Source: Phanerodontia chrysosporium (Eukaryota > Basidiomycota > Agaricomycetes > Polyporales > Phanerochaetaceae). Taken from it: a DNA stretch of 64,000 nt. A program made the position numbers and the translations under genes. Below are positions 12,388 to 25,465 of this stretch, piece by piece. The DNA lies in assembly GCA_001910725.1 (NCBI GenBank), contig MJGA01000008.1, positions 372,001-436,000 of the forward strand. The letters run 5' to 3'. The notes under the pieces are model-generated. The model saw nothing but the letters and a program-made list of their open reading frames with translations. It had not been told where the DNA came from and ran no database searches. Position 1 is the stretch's first letter, and each line of letters begins with the position of its first letter.

Positions 12388-13661
12388 ATGGTTCGAATGA
12401 CGCCGCGAGTGCCGCAGATTCTAATGCTTGATGGTGGACTGGTATGTGTGCTTGAGTAGCCAATGTGCATCAATAATATGTTTTTCGACAGGGGACGACA
12501 CTCGAAGACACATTCCATCGCGACATCTCGACACCGCTCTGGTCTACGCGACCAATCGACCACGAGCCCGATGTCATTGTAGATGCGCATCTCGCATTTT
12601 TGCGCGCTGGTGCTCGTATTATATCCACGGCGACGTGAGTCCGTCACACAACCACACTCCTGCAATCTCCCACAATTCTTGTCTGTGCCAGGTATCAGTC
12701 CGCGTTCAGCACCTTTGAGCGATCGGGTATCACACGTGCGGACGCAGCCCGCATCATGCGCAAGGCTGTCGCGCTCGCGCGCACCGCGAAGGAACGCTTC
12801 CTCGCCGAGCGCAGCGACGTCGCCAGCGAAGACGTCCAGATCGCGCTTTCGCTCGGGCCGTACGGCGCCATGGACGGCATGCACGAGTTCGACGGGATAT
12901 ATGCGCCGCCATACGGCCCCGCACCTGGTGCCTTCGGGCCCCGCAACTACTTCCTACCCGGCGAAGACGAGCAGAGGGCGCGCTCTGTCGACGCGCTCGA
13001 AACGTTCTACCTCGAACGTCTGCGTGTGTACGCTGAGGACGACGAGACGTGGCGCGCAGTCGACTGGATTGCGTTTGAGACGGTGCCGCTCACGCGAGAG
13101 GTCGTTGCTATCCGCAGGGCTATGCGCGCGCTGGAAAAGGAGCTCGCAGTTCGTTATCCCGGCGGCTCCTGGAAGAAACGCTGGTGGATCTCGGCTGTCT
13201 TCCCGTTCGGCTCGTATCCAGAAAAGGCACCGGATGGCGGGACGGTCGGCGCTGGCGATGTCGCCAGCGCCGTCTTGGGGCGCGACGAAGGAGACTCTCT
13301 TCCTGTGCCGGATGGTATCGGTGTCAACTGCACTGGGGTGCGCTATCTCTCGCAGATCCTGGCCGACATCGAGAAGACCGTGATGGGGTTCGGCGACACT
13401 AGACCATGGCTGCTGTTGTATCCAAACAGGAGGGAATGGGACGTGGCGACGGAGTCCTGGGTAGCCATAGCGTCTGGTGAAGACGGGGAGGCGGATGCAT
13501 GGGCGTCTGCTTTGGTAGACGTCGTCGCACCCCACGTGGCACGCGGGGATGTTTGGGGAGGCTTGATCGTCGGCGGATGTTGCAAGTCTGGGCCCAAGGA
13601 AATTGCAGCTTTGGCGAGGGTTGTCGAGACTAGAGGCTATGTGAAAGCCACGAGACTTTGA
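12388..13661 (+). CDS. Homocysteine S-methyltransferase (Mht1/Sam4 type)
   Basis: Transfers a methyl group from S-methylmethionine or AdoMet to homocysteine to give methionine; cytosolic. It has the family's (beta/alpha)8 signature: N-terminal LMLDGGLGTTLED, then ATYQSAFSTFERSG, ALSLGPYGA, WIAFETVP, GVNCTGV (first zinc Cys) and GGCCKSGP (the two C-terminal zinc Cys). Exon 1 starts at ATG 12388. Intron 1 begins with GTATGT at 12442 and ends in CGACAG; intron 2 begins with GTGAGT near 12636. The rest is one uninterrupted exon to the TGA stop ending at 13661. Length is near the family norm, with insertions. I cannot distinguish the Mht1 from the Sam4 substrate preference. Confidence 0.9.
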
Positions 13662-14144
13662 GTAATGCACTCAATCTTCCTTTGGGAGCCTGAACTGACG
13701 CGACGCTATAGGATGCATGTGAATCAGTGAATGCGTCAGCGATTGGGGCTGCCGCCGGGCTTCTTTCGCTGTAATGCAGACACCCTAGGCGAGTAACTCG
13801 CCCTATCGTGCACATTAATTGCACCTCTCGAGCATGTCGATCTGCAGAGATCATTTTCTGGTGAATATCATGGGAATTTATGGTAAGCGCCTGTGCCTGA
13901 GAGCGCGACCGCGATGGGCGCTTGGGGAGGGATGAGGTCTTGGTTCCGCTCCACCGCTGTGAGCACCACCTCGTCGCCACTTTGCACCGTCACCGTCCAG
14001 GCTGCGAGTGCGTCATCCGACCCGCCATGGAGACTATAAGAGGACCTCCCTCGATCTCTCGAGTCCCCACTGTTTTCTCTTCTCTCAACGTTACGACTTG
14101 CACGACCCATTTCTGCACCCTTTCTCTCGATTAACGACAATATA
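13662..14144. promoter_or_regulatory. Intergenic promoter region of the HAM1-like gene
   Basis: The final 110 bases contain a TATA-like ACTATAAGAG at about 14033-14042, followed by a CT-rich stretch (TCTCGAGTCCCCACTG, TTTTCTCTTCTCTC) up to the ATG at 14145. This is the usual layout of a strongly expressed fungal gene. No other feature was seen. Confidence 0.45.
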
Positions 14145-16759
14145 ATGGACAAGGCATCCTCTATCATCGCTGCCCTCGACGCCGGCAAGCTGCCCTCGCA
14201 GCAGCAGATCGACCAGTTCATCGACTGGCTCCTCAACAGCGGCCTCACCCAGGTCGAGCCCTCGCCAGACTATGGCGAGCTCAGCGAGCACGGTCGCGTC
14301 CTCGTACAGGACATCCGCGACGTTCTCAGCGCGTACAAGCAAATGGGTGACCACAAGAATGGTACGAGACTCTACTTCGCGGTATACACACAGTGCTGAC
14401 GCGCATTGCAGGTGACAACCTCATTCAGCAGTCGCTCTGGCATCTGCATCAAGCCGACATCTCGAACGCCTCGACAAATATCTCCGGTGCCCAGCCTGAC
14501 CAGGCTCAGAAGGACGCCTCTGCCCTCGCCCGGTCCCTCCGTACGATCTTCAACATCCTGCTTTCGACAATGACCTCGGAAACCCAGAACGTCTTCCACG
14601 ACTTTGCATCTTTCATGCGCCTTGCACTCGCCGATGCCGCCGAGTACGTCAGCCAGAGCGCTGGCTCAGCTGCGCAGACACTCCGCCAAGTCGACGAGGA
14701 GGTTGCGAAGGGCGAGCGCAACGAGGCTGGCATGAAGAAGAAGCCCGAGGAAGAGAAGTTCAAGAACAAGGACGCAAAGGAGCAGTTCGAGGTCACCATG
14801 GACACGGTGAAGCAGGCAGGCTCGCAGACCATTGGTGCCGCTCAGGTCGCTGTTGCCACCAGCCAGGACTTGGCCAACCGCACCAATGACCGTATGCAAA
14901 ACGCGTTTAACCAGGTCAGTTTTATAGTTTCATAGTCATTGCGCGGCGGTTAACGCAATCACAGATTTGTGATCGCGCACAAGAGAACGAGGAGTACCAC
15001 GAATCCATCAACACCATCTTCGATGTCCTTCGCAAGTGGCTGCACAAGTCACTTGATACTGCTGGCGACGTCAACACCGACACTTCCCTCGAGTCCTTCA
15101 TCGATGACCCGACACCTGAACAGCACCTCATCAAGGCCATCCGTGGCGTTCGCGAGTTCTTCGAGCGCAATGCTAACGGCAAATCCCTCGACGACTTCTT
15201 CGCCGCGCTTCGTGTATGCGGTGTCGATATCCAGCAGGATCAGCACCTTCGCCAGACCATGGACGATACCCTCGACTTCCTTCGCCGCTGCGTTGATGAG
15301 CGTGGCTTTGTGCGCTCCGGTGAGGCAGAGAACAAGCGCAACGAGCTCAAGAGCCGCTGGAAGGAGCTCACATCCGCGGAGACGCCGGAAGGCCAGAAGT
15401 GGCGCGAGGACTACGATCGCCTCAAGAAGGAGTGGAATGACTTTAGCGTTGCGCTTGAGGGCGGCGAAGACCTCACTCGCTTGAGGAATGCCCAGGCCAA
15501 GCTCGCTTCCGATCTCGAGAGCGCGTTCGCGACCGCTGCGTCCAAGGCTGCCGACAAGGCCGCCGAGAACGCGTCCGCCCTCAACCAACCCGTATGGATG
15601 TGGCAAGACATGTTCAATGCTTACCTTCCGAGGTTGCTCAGCGTACTCAAGGACATCCCCATTCCAAGGTAAGCATGCTCGTGTTGGTTCGTAGATTATG
15701 TACTGATTCACCCTCAGAACCGAGTACAAGGACAATGACGTGGAATTCGTTCTCGAAGATCTCGACATCTCCCGCTTCGCTCTTCTGCCAGGACACGCAT
15801 ACATTCGCAACATCACCGACATCGATATCAAGGCACCTTCCTCAGGCGAGGCCCAGACTGCCATCGGCTCCCTTACCCGCGTATACGCGCAGGGTGTTCA
15901 GCTTGCTCTTCGTGAGGTGTCGTTCTGGTTCAAGCAGAAGACGACGTCCCTCGGCCCGTCAGAGTTCTCAGGTATCCTTGAGCTTACGCTCCCGCCACAA
16001 GGTGTCGATGTCGACGTAGTCGTCCGCATGATCCCCAACTCTCCGGAAGGTCTCAAGGAGCGCGAGCGTAAGAAGAGCTTCTGGGATGTCCAGCGCGTCG
16101 AAGTCAAGGTTAGCGACGAGCTCGACCTCACGATCAAGGAGAGCAACCACCAGGTGCTCGCGTCCGTCCTCAAGCCCGTCATCACCGGCCGCTTCCGTGA
16201 TACCCTTCAGACTGTTCTTGCTGAGAACATCCGTGGCGCGCTCGAGTGGGCCGACAACGTCGCCTGGGATATCGGCAACCGCGCCGAGGTCTTCGAGGAT
16301 GCCGGTCTGCCACGCGGCGCCAGCCTCGTCGCCGGCTTTTGGAGCGAGCTCGGCAAGCTTAGTCGTGGCGAGGGCGGCTTGCTCAAGGGTTGGAAGGCGA
16401 CTGGCACCGGTCTCATCAAGGACGAGGGCAACCAGCGCCGCGACGCCGTCTTTGCAATGGGCGCGGAGCCGCAGGTGCTCAGCGGCGAGAAGCGCGGCCC
16501 GAAGGGCAACTTCTCCGAGAGCATCAAGGAACGCGTCGCGACGGAGATGAACGTCGATGTCGAGGAGCTCGAGGCTGAGGTTCGCGGCCAGTCCGAGGAG
16601 GTCAGCCAGCGCGCGCAGGAGCTTGCGAGCGAGGCGAAGCAGAAGGTCAAGGAGGGCTACCAGAAGGCGAAGTCCTTCAAGGAGGCCGTCAAGCAGAAGG
16701 CGGAAGAGGAGAAGAGCCGGCCTGGTTGGGAGAGCAGCGCTTTCGACGTTCGTGCGTAA
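14145..16759 (+). CDS. HAM1-like protein (fungal HAM1_N / HAM1_C family)
   Basis: A roughly 800-residue protein starting MDKASSIIAALDAGKLPSQQ, a hallmark of this fungal family. The N-terminal all-helical region (residues about 1-480) includes a charged coiled segment rich in E and K. The C-terminal half (YKDNDVEFVLEDLDIS, PGHAYIRNITDIDI, VSFWFKQKT, LTLPPQGVDVDVVVRM) reads like a lipid-binding BPI/LBP-type beta domain. The tail (EEVSQRAQELASEAKQKVKE) is LEA-like. Introns are about 14362-14411, 14914-14964 and 15669-15717; all exons join in frame. The biochemical role of the family is not settled. Lipid transfer at membrane contacts is a structural inference, not established. Confidence 0.8.
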
Positions 16760-16978
16760 GCCCTGTGTCCTGTCTGGAATATGTGGAACATCTGTCTGTC
16801 GACTGTGTATCATGAAGTACCCTAGTAATGCTCCTGTGCTTGTACTTATAATGTGAAATATTGAAGATTGTACTTTATCCGTCTCACTTCGTTGGTACAT
16901 GCGCGTGTACTCCATCTCGTCTTTCTGCATTTCATGCGAAAGTCTGTGCGTCGACATAGCAAACCAAGCAGATGGGAA

Positions 16979-18500
16979 TTACAGGTCAGCAAAGAAAGAA
17001 GCGTCTGCTTCAATCTCATTTTTACCCTTCGACTTCTTCGCGGCCTTGAAGGGGTCCTTCTCCTTCTTTCTCTTCCTCTTCTTCTCCTTGAAGGCTTCGT
17101 CGTCGCTGGAGTCCTCGGCAGCCTGTGCATTTGCCTCAGGTTCCGCGTCACTGTCCTCCTTTGCTTCTTCTTCGGCCTCGGCGCCGGAGTGTTGCTTTCC
17201 CTGGTCTTCTTCAGCGTCGCTGTCTTTGCCCTCCGCCTCTCCGCCTTCTTCGTCACTATCATCCTGCCCGCCGTCCTCCTCATGCCCCTCCTCGTCCCCG
17301 TCCTCAAACACCTCCTTCAGATCCGTCAACTTGAGCAGCTCATCGTGGCCCGAGCTCGCGACCCAGCGGCCCTCGCCGGCGCGGTCGACCGCGACGCGCT
17401 CGACCGGGAAGTCGCCGTGGTCGGCGACGACGCCGAGGAGCTTCGTCGGGAGGATCTGCACCGCACGCAGGAGCCCGTCCGACGAGCCCGTGAGCACGGT
17501 CGACTCCGCGCCGGGGTAGTGCGCGGGCACGTTGCAGAGCGCGTCGACCGAGTGCGGGTGCCCCGGGATGCGGTCCACGCAGTCGCCGTACCCGCTCCGC
17601 CGGTTGAAGATCGAGAGGACGCCGAGCTGCGTGCCGACGACGAGTTTCTGGCCGCTGGCCAGGGGGGATCAGTGCGAGGGCGGGTGAGAGTCGGGGTGGG
17701 GGCGTACCCTTTGATGGCGACCACGGAGAGAAGCTCGTCTTCTTGGTCCTCTGACTGGGCGAAGGGCGTCGTCTTACTCGACCTGACGTCGAGCACTGAG
17801 AGTGTACCGTCGCCGCTGGCGAATAGGTCAGTATCAAGAGTCTTTACACCTCAAAGTGGAGGACCGACCTGGTGCAGACCAAATGCTTCTTGTCCTGCAG
17901 CCAGAGGAAGTCGGAGATGAAGTCGAAATGATGTGTGTATGCACGTATGGCCTCAGGCTTCCTCGGGTCCCAGAGCTACATTACAGTGAGCAGGGCTCTT
18001 CGGAGGGGAGCGGTGGGGGCTCGTACCTTTACCACGCCATCGTCATCTCCAGTCGCCAGCATGTTCGGCATGATGCGCTTCACGCGGTTGATAGCTGCGC
18101 TTGCAGATACTGTCTCAGTCAATACGCATCCGAGGCCCAGGCAGACCCCTCCCACTCACTCGTGCGCCGCCTTACGGGTCTCGACAACCTCTCCGAGGGC
18201 AGTATCAATCGTGCTTCGTCCTGTCAGCCCCTGCGACTCTCCAAGACGAAGGTCCACTACGCACTAGATCGCCTTGGACTTGCCAATCGCCCACAGGCGC
18301 GCGCCGTCCTCACTCAGCGTGAGGCCGCGGCAGGACCGCTTGCTGGGGCGCACGCGGAACGCGCTCGCAGGCGCATCCCGCCCGTCGTCGTCGTACCGGT
18401 ACGCCTTGACCTCGCCCGTCAGCAGGCCCGCGTACACCACGGACGCCGTCGGGTGGAAGGCGATGTCGAAGATCTGCGCGCCGACAGAGATGTCGGGCAT
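16979..18500 (-). CDS. JIP5: WD-repeat protein Jip5 (ribosome biogenesis)
   Basis: Reads right to left from ATG at 18500-18498 (MPDISVGAQIFDIAFHPTAS). WD40 blades follow: GLTLSEDGARLWAIGKSKAI; TALGEVVETRKAAHE; VKRIMPNMLATGDDDGVVKL; LWDPRKPEAIRAYTHHFDF; and KLVVGTQLGVLSIFNRR. The C-terminus is a long acidic stretch (DDSDEEGGEAEGKDSDAEE) then a basic, nucleolar-type tail (KEKKRKRKKEKDPFKAAKKSK) ending FFADL. This architecture is that of Jip5, a nucleolar protein linked to 60S maturation. There are several short introns. The true start may be upstream if a short first exon exists; MPDISVG agrees well with family N-termini. Confidence 0.87.
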
Positions 18501-21500
18501 AGTGTGCGAGATGGTGAAGCGTCCGACGCTCTTGCGCCCGTCTGCAGGGGGATGCGAAAAGGCGTGGGAACTGCATTCTTGTTCTGGAGAGCGCTGCTTT
18601 GGCGCCGGATGTTCTGCGCGTCGCACGCCAAGTGCCCGCTTGCGGTCACGGACGTTGTGCCACGCTCGTACCGCAGTTCGCGCCGCGGGTCGACAGCGCG
18701 CGATTTACCAGTGCAGGAGGCGAGTAGTCACGCGAATTTTGGTGCATAGCGCGCAAGACACTCTCACTGACACTCACAATAAGGGTATCCATCGCAACTC
18801 ATGAAAACCTGCGACAGTTCGTCGTCGTCGTGCGTTCCTCTCCGCTTTGATCACGCAGTCATCAATGAAAATTTAGCTTTGTATAACGCGGAGTACCGCG
18901 GCGACCAAGCCTAGGTCGGCGCGCCGTCCTTAGCAGCTAGCTGGCAGCCGTGACGCCCCGACGAGCCCTTCTAAGATGCGGCTCGTGTAAAACCCAGCAC
19001 TCCACGTGGTAAAATAATGTCACGGTGTTCGGCGCTTCACTCGCTTTGGCGGGGCTGGCGTGACACCGCTAGTCAATCGCTTTTCGTGCTCGCATTAAAA
19101 TCATAATAAATATTTACCAACCATAGAATGGTAGCTAATGATATCATGCACCACTCTATGGTGTAGATTTACTTGATTTTTAGCTGGAGTAAATGTAATA
19201 AACGAACTCGCAGCAGGAGCTCTGATGACATAACGGTGATGACATGCGCGCAAGCGTAGTGCGCCGTGCACCCTTCGCGACCGTCCGCAACAACGAGGAC
19301 ACCCTACACTCACCAAGACGTGCTTCATTCTGCATATGCCTCAAGCTCTACTCCTCTCACCGCCGCTATCCAAAGCATTGCGGCTGCAATGGAGCGGGAA
19401 ATGGCCCAGAAATTGCGGTAACCCGTGCAGTCTTCGTCGGCTCTCTCCTTAATACCTATATTATTACCACCTAGTAATCATCCTGTACATAGAATCACTT
19501 TTTGGATATAATCTACATGTCGAATACGTCGAGTGAGTGCATCGACGCAGACTCTTGCGGCACCTCCACGGGTAACGCCCATGTCACACCAAGTCACCAT
19601 ACTGTCACCGCCACGTGGAGTGCTGGTTTACACGAGCCGCATCTTAGCCACGAAGCCCACACCGATGTCTCGGCTAAACCCGCTGCAGCGTCCCGCGATG
19701 CTCGCAGCTGTGCTCGCACACACCAAGACGCCGCTGGAATGCATTTGTGTGCATACAGAGCAGGTGCAGCCCCGCGATCGGGACCCGCGACCGGTCGCCG
19801 AGAAGCTGGGATGGGCGGACGGGTGCGGGCGCGGCGTGCAGATCATGTCGTCGCGCATCGGGTGGATGCGCACCCAAGCTTCTAGGGCGGTGACTTCACC
19901 TGCGGTGCGGCCCTGCGTCTGAGCAGCGGTAAAGCCCCTTCATGTTTCTGTCAGGGGGGCAGGGCCTGACCTGGCTTCACTCTCACCTAGCCGTCGTCGC
20001 ATGGCCGCCTCTTGTCATACAGAACGACCTCATGCACTCGAAGTCGCTGTCCTCGACGATTCGGCGTTTTGTCTGGCGCTTTCAGACGGCAATCTGTGCG
20101 TTCTAAGCCCGTGACTGACGTGATCCTTTCGATTCTTCAGATATCCGGTCAAATGGAGAAGCTGTAGATACTCCCGTGCGCGCCCTGGTGAGTCTTCGGG
20201 TCTCGTACTGGGAGCACTATCTTGAGTATTGCAGGGAAGTCTGTCCGTCTCACCGCGAGCCCCACAAAGCCACGATTGAATAGTCATTGGTTCTGGAACC
20301 CAAGGAACAGAATTAATATTACCTGACACTGCACTATACGGCCTTCTCAATGATACTAGGCAAATCCCACCGTCCATGACGGCAAATCGGGGTTGCAAAA
20401 TGGGCCAGGCCCTGCTGTTGCACTCACGGATGTTACAATGCTCACTTCCGTGCTGAGGAACGCACATGATGCTTGGCCAATCTCCGTGCGGAGAGGCTAA
20501 TGGTAAGGTTTATCCCATGTGCTGCTGGTCGCGCTGTTCTGATATCCCTGCGACCCTGCACACGCGCGGCGGCGCCGTCTCCAGCCGCCGCCGCTTGCCT
20601 GAGGGCGGCTAAACGGCGACCACTGGGACCCGCCGTTGTTCGTGTTGCCGGCGACGAAATCGACTGATTCGCTTCGCCGCAGTCTGGACTGCGTGCGTGC
20701 GCATCTCTGAGGCCTGCTCGCGGCAGATGTCGAGCCTGAACGGTATTCACGTGAGGGGGCGGATGGGCGCGTCGGTTCTGATGGGCGTGCCTGTGTGTGC
20801 GCTCTTGCGGTGGCCAGCGCACGGGGCGATCGTGTGGTGTGAGACGAGTAAGCAGTTTAGCACGGCTTCGCATCGAGGGTGCGCTGTCGGCGGGATATCT
20901 GTAGAATGGACGTTCCTGCAGCGCCCGAGTGGATTGCGACCCTTGCCGCTGCTGCGTCTCCCGCGACGGACGGCGTGACTAGCGTGGGTACCAGCGAGAC
21001 ACGGCGTTCAGCATCTTGCTTTGTTCGTGCGGCGGGAGGAGGTGAGTAGCCTCGTGGCGGAGGTGGTGAAACGGATCGTTGGCGAGGACGTTGATGGGAC
21101 GCCGACGGTCTGGCCCAGGTTGCCCGCGTTTGGAAATTCTCGCGGAAGCTATCCCGATTTTCCAGACAGGCACTGTATCCATGTCGACGGAGTCTAATTT
21201 GCGTCCAAAGTTGGGCTATTCGGGCTGCGTGCAAGGTGTCGAGCATAGTGTTGAGAGTCCAACTCGGACTCCGGGGGCCAGCGAAGGGCGAGAGTGGCGG
21301 CAGACACAAATTGTGCACACATTCGGTGGAAAGGTCGGGCACGGGATTGGCCCGATTGTCCTGGAAAGGCAGGTGAGGTGGTTGGGATTTGGGGTCAGAT
21401 ATGCCCGGCGCAACTGGCTTCTGCGCGTCTTCGGGCGCTCTGTGGCTCGGGAGGCAAAAGCAGGTTATGGGCGCGAATCTGGCGAGTTGAACCTCCCTGT

Positions 21501-21770
21501 TCTCTCCCTCCATCCTCTCCAACGGCTGCCGAGGTCTGATGCTGCTCGACCGTCGCGTGGAGTGCTGAACTCGGGTCGTCTCGCTTTCTTCTCTTACCTC
21601 ATTGTGCGCGGTACACGCCTCCGGCCGTCAGAACCACCCCGACGCGACCCCCGACGCGACGCTTCACCGGCCCTGCACGCGCAACGACCTTCCTTTCAAC
21701 CGACTTTCTTTCCTTCTGACCACACACGCTCCCTAGATCTCTCCTTCACGACATAGACACTCGCTAAGCC
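18501..21770. other. 3.3-kb stretch without a confident gene
   Basis: Overlapping short frames occur at 19500-19925 and 20700-21530 on both strands, but none gives a recognisable domain or a consistent exon chain. The part 19080-19210 is much more AT-rich than its surroundings and holds an inverted repeat (separate entry). The last 200 bases before 21771, with a CT-rich run, are the likely promoter of the next gene. Confidence 0.35.
19120..19162. repeat. 12-bp inverted repeat in an AT-rich island
   Basis: ACCATAGAATGG (19120-19131) and CCACTCTATGGT (19151-19162) are reverse complements at 11 of 12 positions. They flank 19 bases that include the palindrome ATGATATCAT. It could form a hairpin or be a dimeric factor site; no function can be assigned. 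Confidence 0.6.
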
Positions 21771-24667
21771 ATGGGTCCCGGCCGCTCTCCTAGCCGTCTG
21801 CGTTCCAAAACCTCGGACTTCTCTGACCTCATACGTGGCAACCAGAAGTCCTCGGAGGCTCTGGTGCCTCCTCTGCCCCCCGTTCCTGCCACGGACACCA
21901 CCACTCCGACGAAAAACAAGCGTACGCTCGCTGGTCTTCTCGGCCGTAAGCGGAAAAGCGGTGGTTTCGCGCTGGACTCGAACCACAGGGATGAGGACGA
22001 ATCCTATCCCGCAGTGCCGGAGGCTTTACTAAAAAGGTGAGCAGTCTCGTGTGCTTTTTATCGCGTTTTGGCATCCGCAATTCCTTGCTTCGCGGTGTTG
22101 CAAAACATTCTCGCCGCAGTGCTAAAGGTCGCGCATACAAGCAGTGCAATTGGATCCTGGAGAAGCGAAAGCTATCCTGGACTCTTGCCAGCTCGTATTC
22201 TGCCCAAATTGCACGCATACATCGCCATTTTCCATGTCTCGTGAAAAGTGACTAACGCTGCTTCACTAGCCGAATTCCCGCACCCTCTTCGCTGCCGTCA
22301 TCGCTTCCGCCGCTGAACGTGTCTCCTCCGTCTTTTGGCACACCTTTTCCACCGTCAGCGTCTCCCGTCACTGGTCGCTTCTCTACAGCCACACATGAGA
22401 GCGCGGCGTCGAACCCATCAAAGACACCTTCCACCGACTCCGAGAAGCCTGCGGCGTCGTCTTCGAAAGGAGGTCCTTTACGGATACTTCGGCCGCAGAA
22501 GTCAATCTCGTTTGAGGTCTCGAGGCCTTTCGATTTTACACACAAGGCCACCGCTACCAACATGGAGATGCTGAACAGCGGCGACGGCAAGGCCAAAGCG
22601 AAGCCAGTCATCACGGTGTCCGCACCGGCTAACGACATGGACCACAGTGCTGACAGTTATAACGCACCTCGCGCCGCACCGGCCCCGCCGTCGAACAAAT
22701 CCCGTGGTTCGAAGTTCGGATTCGGGCACAGCTCTAAGAAGGATGAGCCTTCGAGACGGGAGCGCAGGAACTCAGCAACGCCGGCGAAGGACAAGTCACG
22801 CGATGCGGCGTCCGCATCGAGCGACGATCTGAGTCGGACACCGACGCTGAGTCCCATGTTGCCTGAAAAAATGGAATTCCCGCTCCCGCCGTCCTCGAAG
22901 TCCGTGTTGCCACGGGCAACTGGGCACTCCGTTCCGCCCCTCGCAGAGCCTTTTGAGCATTCGGCGAAGGCACCGGTTGCCAGGGCGTACCGAAGCGCAA
23001 CCACCAGCGACGCCTCCGACGGCGAGCTCACACAGGCCAGCAGCCGCTCCGCACCCGTGCGGCCCATGCGGCCGGCGTCCCTGATCATCCCTCCAGCTGC
23101 GCGACCACGGTCCAACTCGTCCCAGACGGTCAAAGTGCCGTCATCGCCCTCGAGTCCGAGTTGCTCTGGGAAACCATCAGCTTCTCCCTCGCGACTGCGC
23201 TCAATCCGGTCTGGACAGTCGTCGACCCCAGCTAGCCCGCCTCCGGCGACGCCTTTGCCGTCACCGCCGACAAGTGCTACTTTCCCGCATGGCTCCGATG
23301 CTGAGGGCTGGAGCACCGATGCCAGCACGCGGCTAGGAGGCTGGAGCACGGACACGAGCACGCGTATCGGGTCGCTCGCGAGCCGGAAGAGCATGCAGAG
23401 CGTCTCCCGCGTGCGCGCCCACACTATTGTGGGATCCATCAGCAAGCCGCCGTCGATCGTCTCGAGCGGACTCTCGAGCGGCGGGGAGGAGTCGGAGCGT
23501 ACGCGCATGCGCTACATGCGACCGAACGCATCAGCGATCCACCTCGATCAACCTCGATCAGCGCACTCGTCGGGCTCGCGGACGCCGCGTGAGACGGCCC
23601 ATGACAGTGGTGTGGAGGAAGGCTCCATACGGATCCCGTCGCGCCCGCCATCTGGAGGTTCGCACCGCTCGCAGGAGACCACGCCGACGCGGGATGATAC
23701 ACAAAGTCAGGCGCTCCGCCATGCGCACGACACGTACGTGCGTGTCCTGCAAGAGAAGCACGCCGCGGAGAAGGCAGAGCTCCTCAGGCGGATTGACCGC
23801 CTTGAGCGCGAGGCACGCAAGCGTGACCGGGAGATCAAGGGGCTGCGATGGCTCATCCTGAATGCGAACTCGCAGAAAGGAGGCGAAGCGTCTACGAGCA
23901 TGTTGACGTTGGACGATGAGCTGAAGATGGGTCGCCTCCGGTCAGGGTCCAAGTCGTCTGAGATCAGCGCCGTCAGCTCAGCCTCGCGGTCGCTCGCGAG
24001 CTCGGGTCTCCGTCATCTCGCAGATAGCGCTACTGTCAGCCATGACTCTCCCCGCGAGAGCACTGAAGACGGCGTGCTGGAGGTGCAGGAGCAGATCAGC
24101 GATCTCATCGCGCCATGGCAAACCTACACCCCGCGCATCGAACCTGCCGAGGGCGAACGCTCGGGGTCGCCGAGCTCCATCTCTAGTCTGCGCCGCTCGA
24201 ATACGATGCCTGACCGCGAAGCGCAAGCCTCGAAGCACGCCAAGCGAACGAGCTCGCCCGTGCTCCCGGCGTCCGGCGGGCTTGGCTTCGACATGCCCTC
24301 CATGCCCGGCTCCTCCTCCGACATGTCCATGACCGACGTCGTGTCGAGCACATCGATACCGTCGCTGACGGCCTCCGCGAGCGCGTCCTCGCAGTCGAGT
24401 GCGCTCTCCGCAATCCCCGAGCTCGGCACCACGCCGAGCAGCGAGAGCACGTCCGACGAGAAGCGCGAGCGGCGCACGTCGCGTGCACTCAAGCGCATGA
24501 GCGCGTCCTCGATCATGCAGGCCGCGCAGACGTACGCGAGCAACCTCAAGATCGGCATGTCGCCCTCGATCGGACAGGTCCTTGAGCGCTCGCGCACCGC
24601 TGAGGAGGCGGGGATGGACGACGTCCTGCGCAAGCTCCGCACGTTTGGCGGAGAGCAGCACCACTGA
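21771..24667 (+). CDS. Ser/Pro-rich protein with a short coiled coil, unrecognised
   Basis: Starts MGPGRSPSRLRSKTSDFSDL, preceded by a CT-rich leader. One long intron (22037-22269, GTGAGC...CACTAG) joins KR to SRIPAPSSLPSSLPPLN in frame; a roughly 2.4-kb exon then runs to TGA at 24667, for about 890 residues. Most of it is low-complexity Ser/Pro/Arg sequence with many SP and RxxS sites, so it is probably disordered and phosphorylated. Residues near 23700-23870 form a strongly charged coiled coil (YVRVLQEKHAAEKAELLRR). A tandem 11-residue repeat GWSTDxSTRxG occurs twice at 23307-23370. The C-terminus (MQAAQTYASNLKIGMSPSIG) looks conserved and folded. I do not recognise the family; a signalling or cytoskeletal scaffold is a guess. 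Confidence 0.75.
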
Positions 24668-25465
24668 GCTGACCGTGCCCCTTGCAGCCGCTTTTTTTCA
24701 CACACTCCCAGGCCTTCTATTCGGCTTTATACAACTTGTTCCTGCGCGCCGATGCCGCGCACCACGTTCCTTACGCCTATCCGTTCTTTTTCTGCCCGCC
24801 CGCCCGCCCCTGCGTAGCATCGGTATCGGCATTCATGACTCGACCTACTACACCAGCATTGATTGCGCCTCGCACCCCACTCGCGCCTACACCGCACAAC
24901 ACCCGATATCCAACTCGCATCGCGTTGAATCCTTTTTCGTTCGGTAATTATTCTGGTCGCCCCACATACATGTGTTCCCCTCTTGGATTATACTCTCTTG
25001 ACTTCCTAGTACACACCCCCGGTGCACATCTTCTCTCTCGTCGGTACTTGCTTTCATTCAACAGTCGCTTTGTCGGAAACCTATCCCTCCCCTTTTCTTC
25101 CAGCCTTGGCCATGTACCATTATCACCCCTTTTATTCAGCAGTTACGAGGTTACAACTCGTCTGGAATGGCGTCAACGGCTTTTCTTCCCATATCTCTTC
25201 ATGTGTACGTAGACTTGTACGGTGTATCATACGTCCACCCTCGGGATTCTCTCTTCAATACATCTTACGCGTCGCATCGTTGGCCTCTATTTCTTTTCAA
25301 TTGCTACATGCGTTCGCAGTTTGCAACAACCGTGCCTCGAACAAGCACATAGAATTACAAGATAGTTTATACATAAGGTACCTCGGGTAACATGGAGCAG
25401 CACAAACACATCGGGAATCAGCAAGCAGGCCGTAGTTTCCAGCAAATGGGATAATACAACGTCAA
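24668..25465. other. Intergenic between convergent genes, pyrimidine-rich
   Basis: This holds 3' flanks of two convergent genes. The plus strand is rich in C and T. The open frames here have no family similarity. No terminator-like element can be defined. Confidence 0.5.

Noticed and set aside
15049..16957. Long minus-strand frames opposite the HAM1-like gene
   Set aside because: They are shadows of a GC-rich coding strand; the plus-strand protein is clearly the family member.
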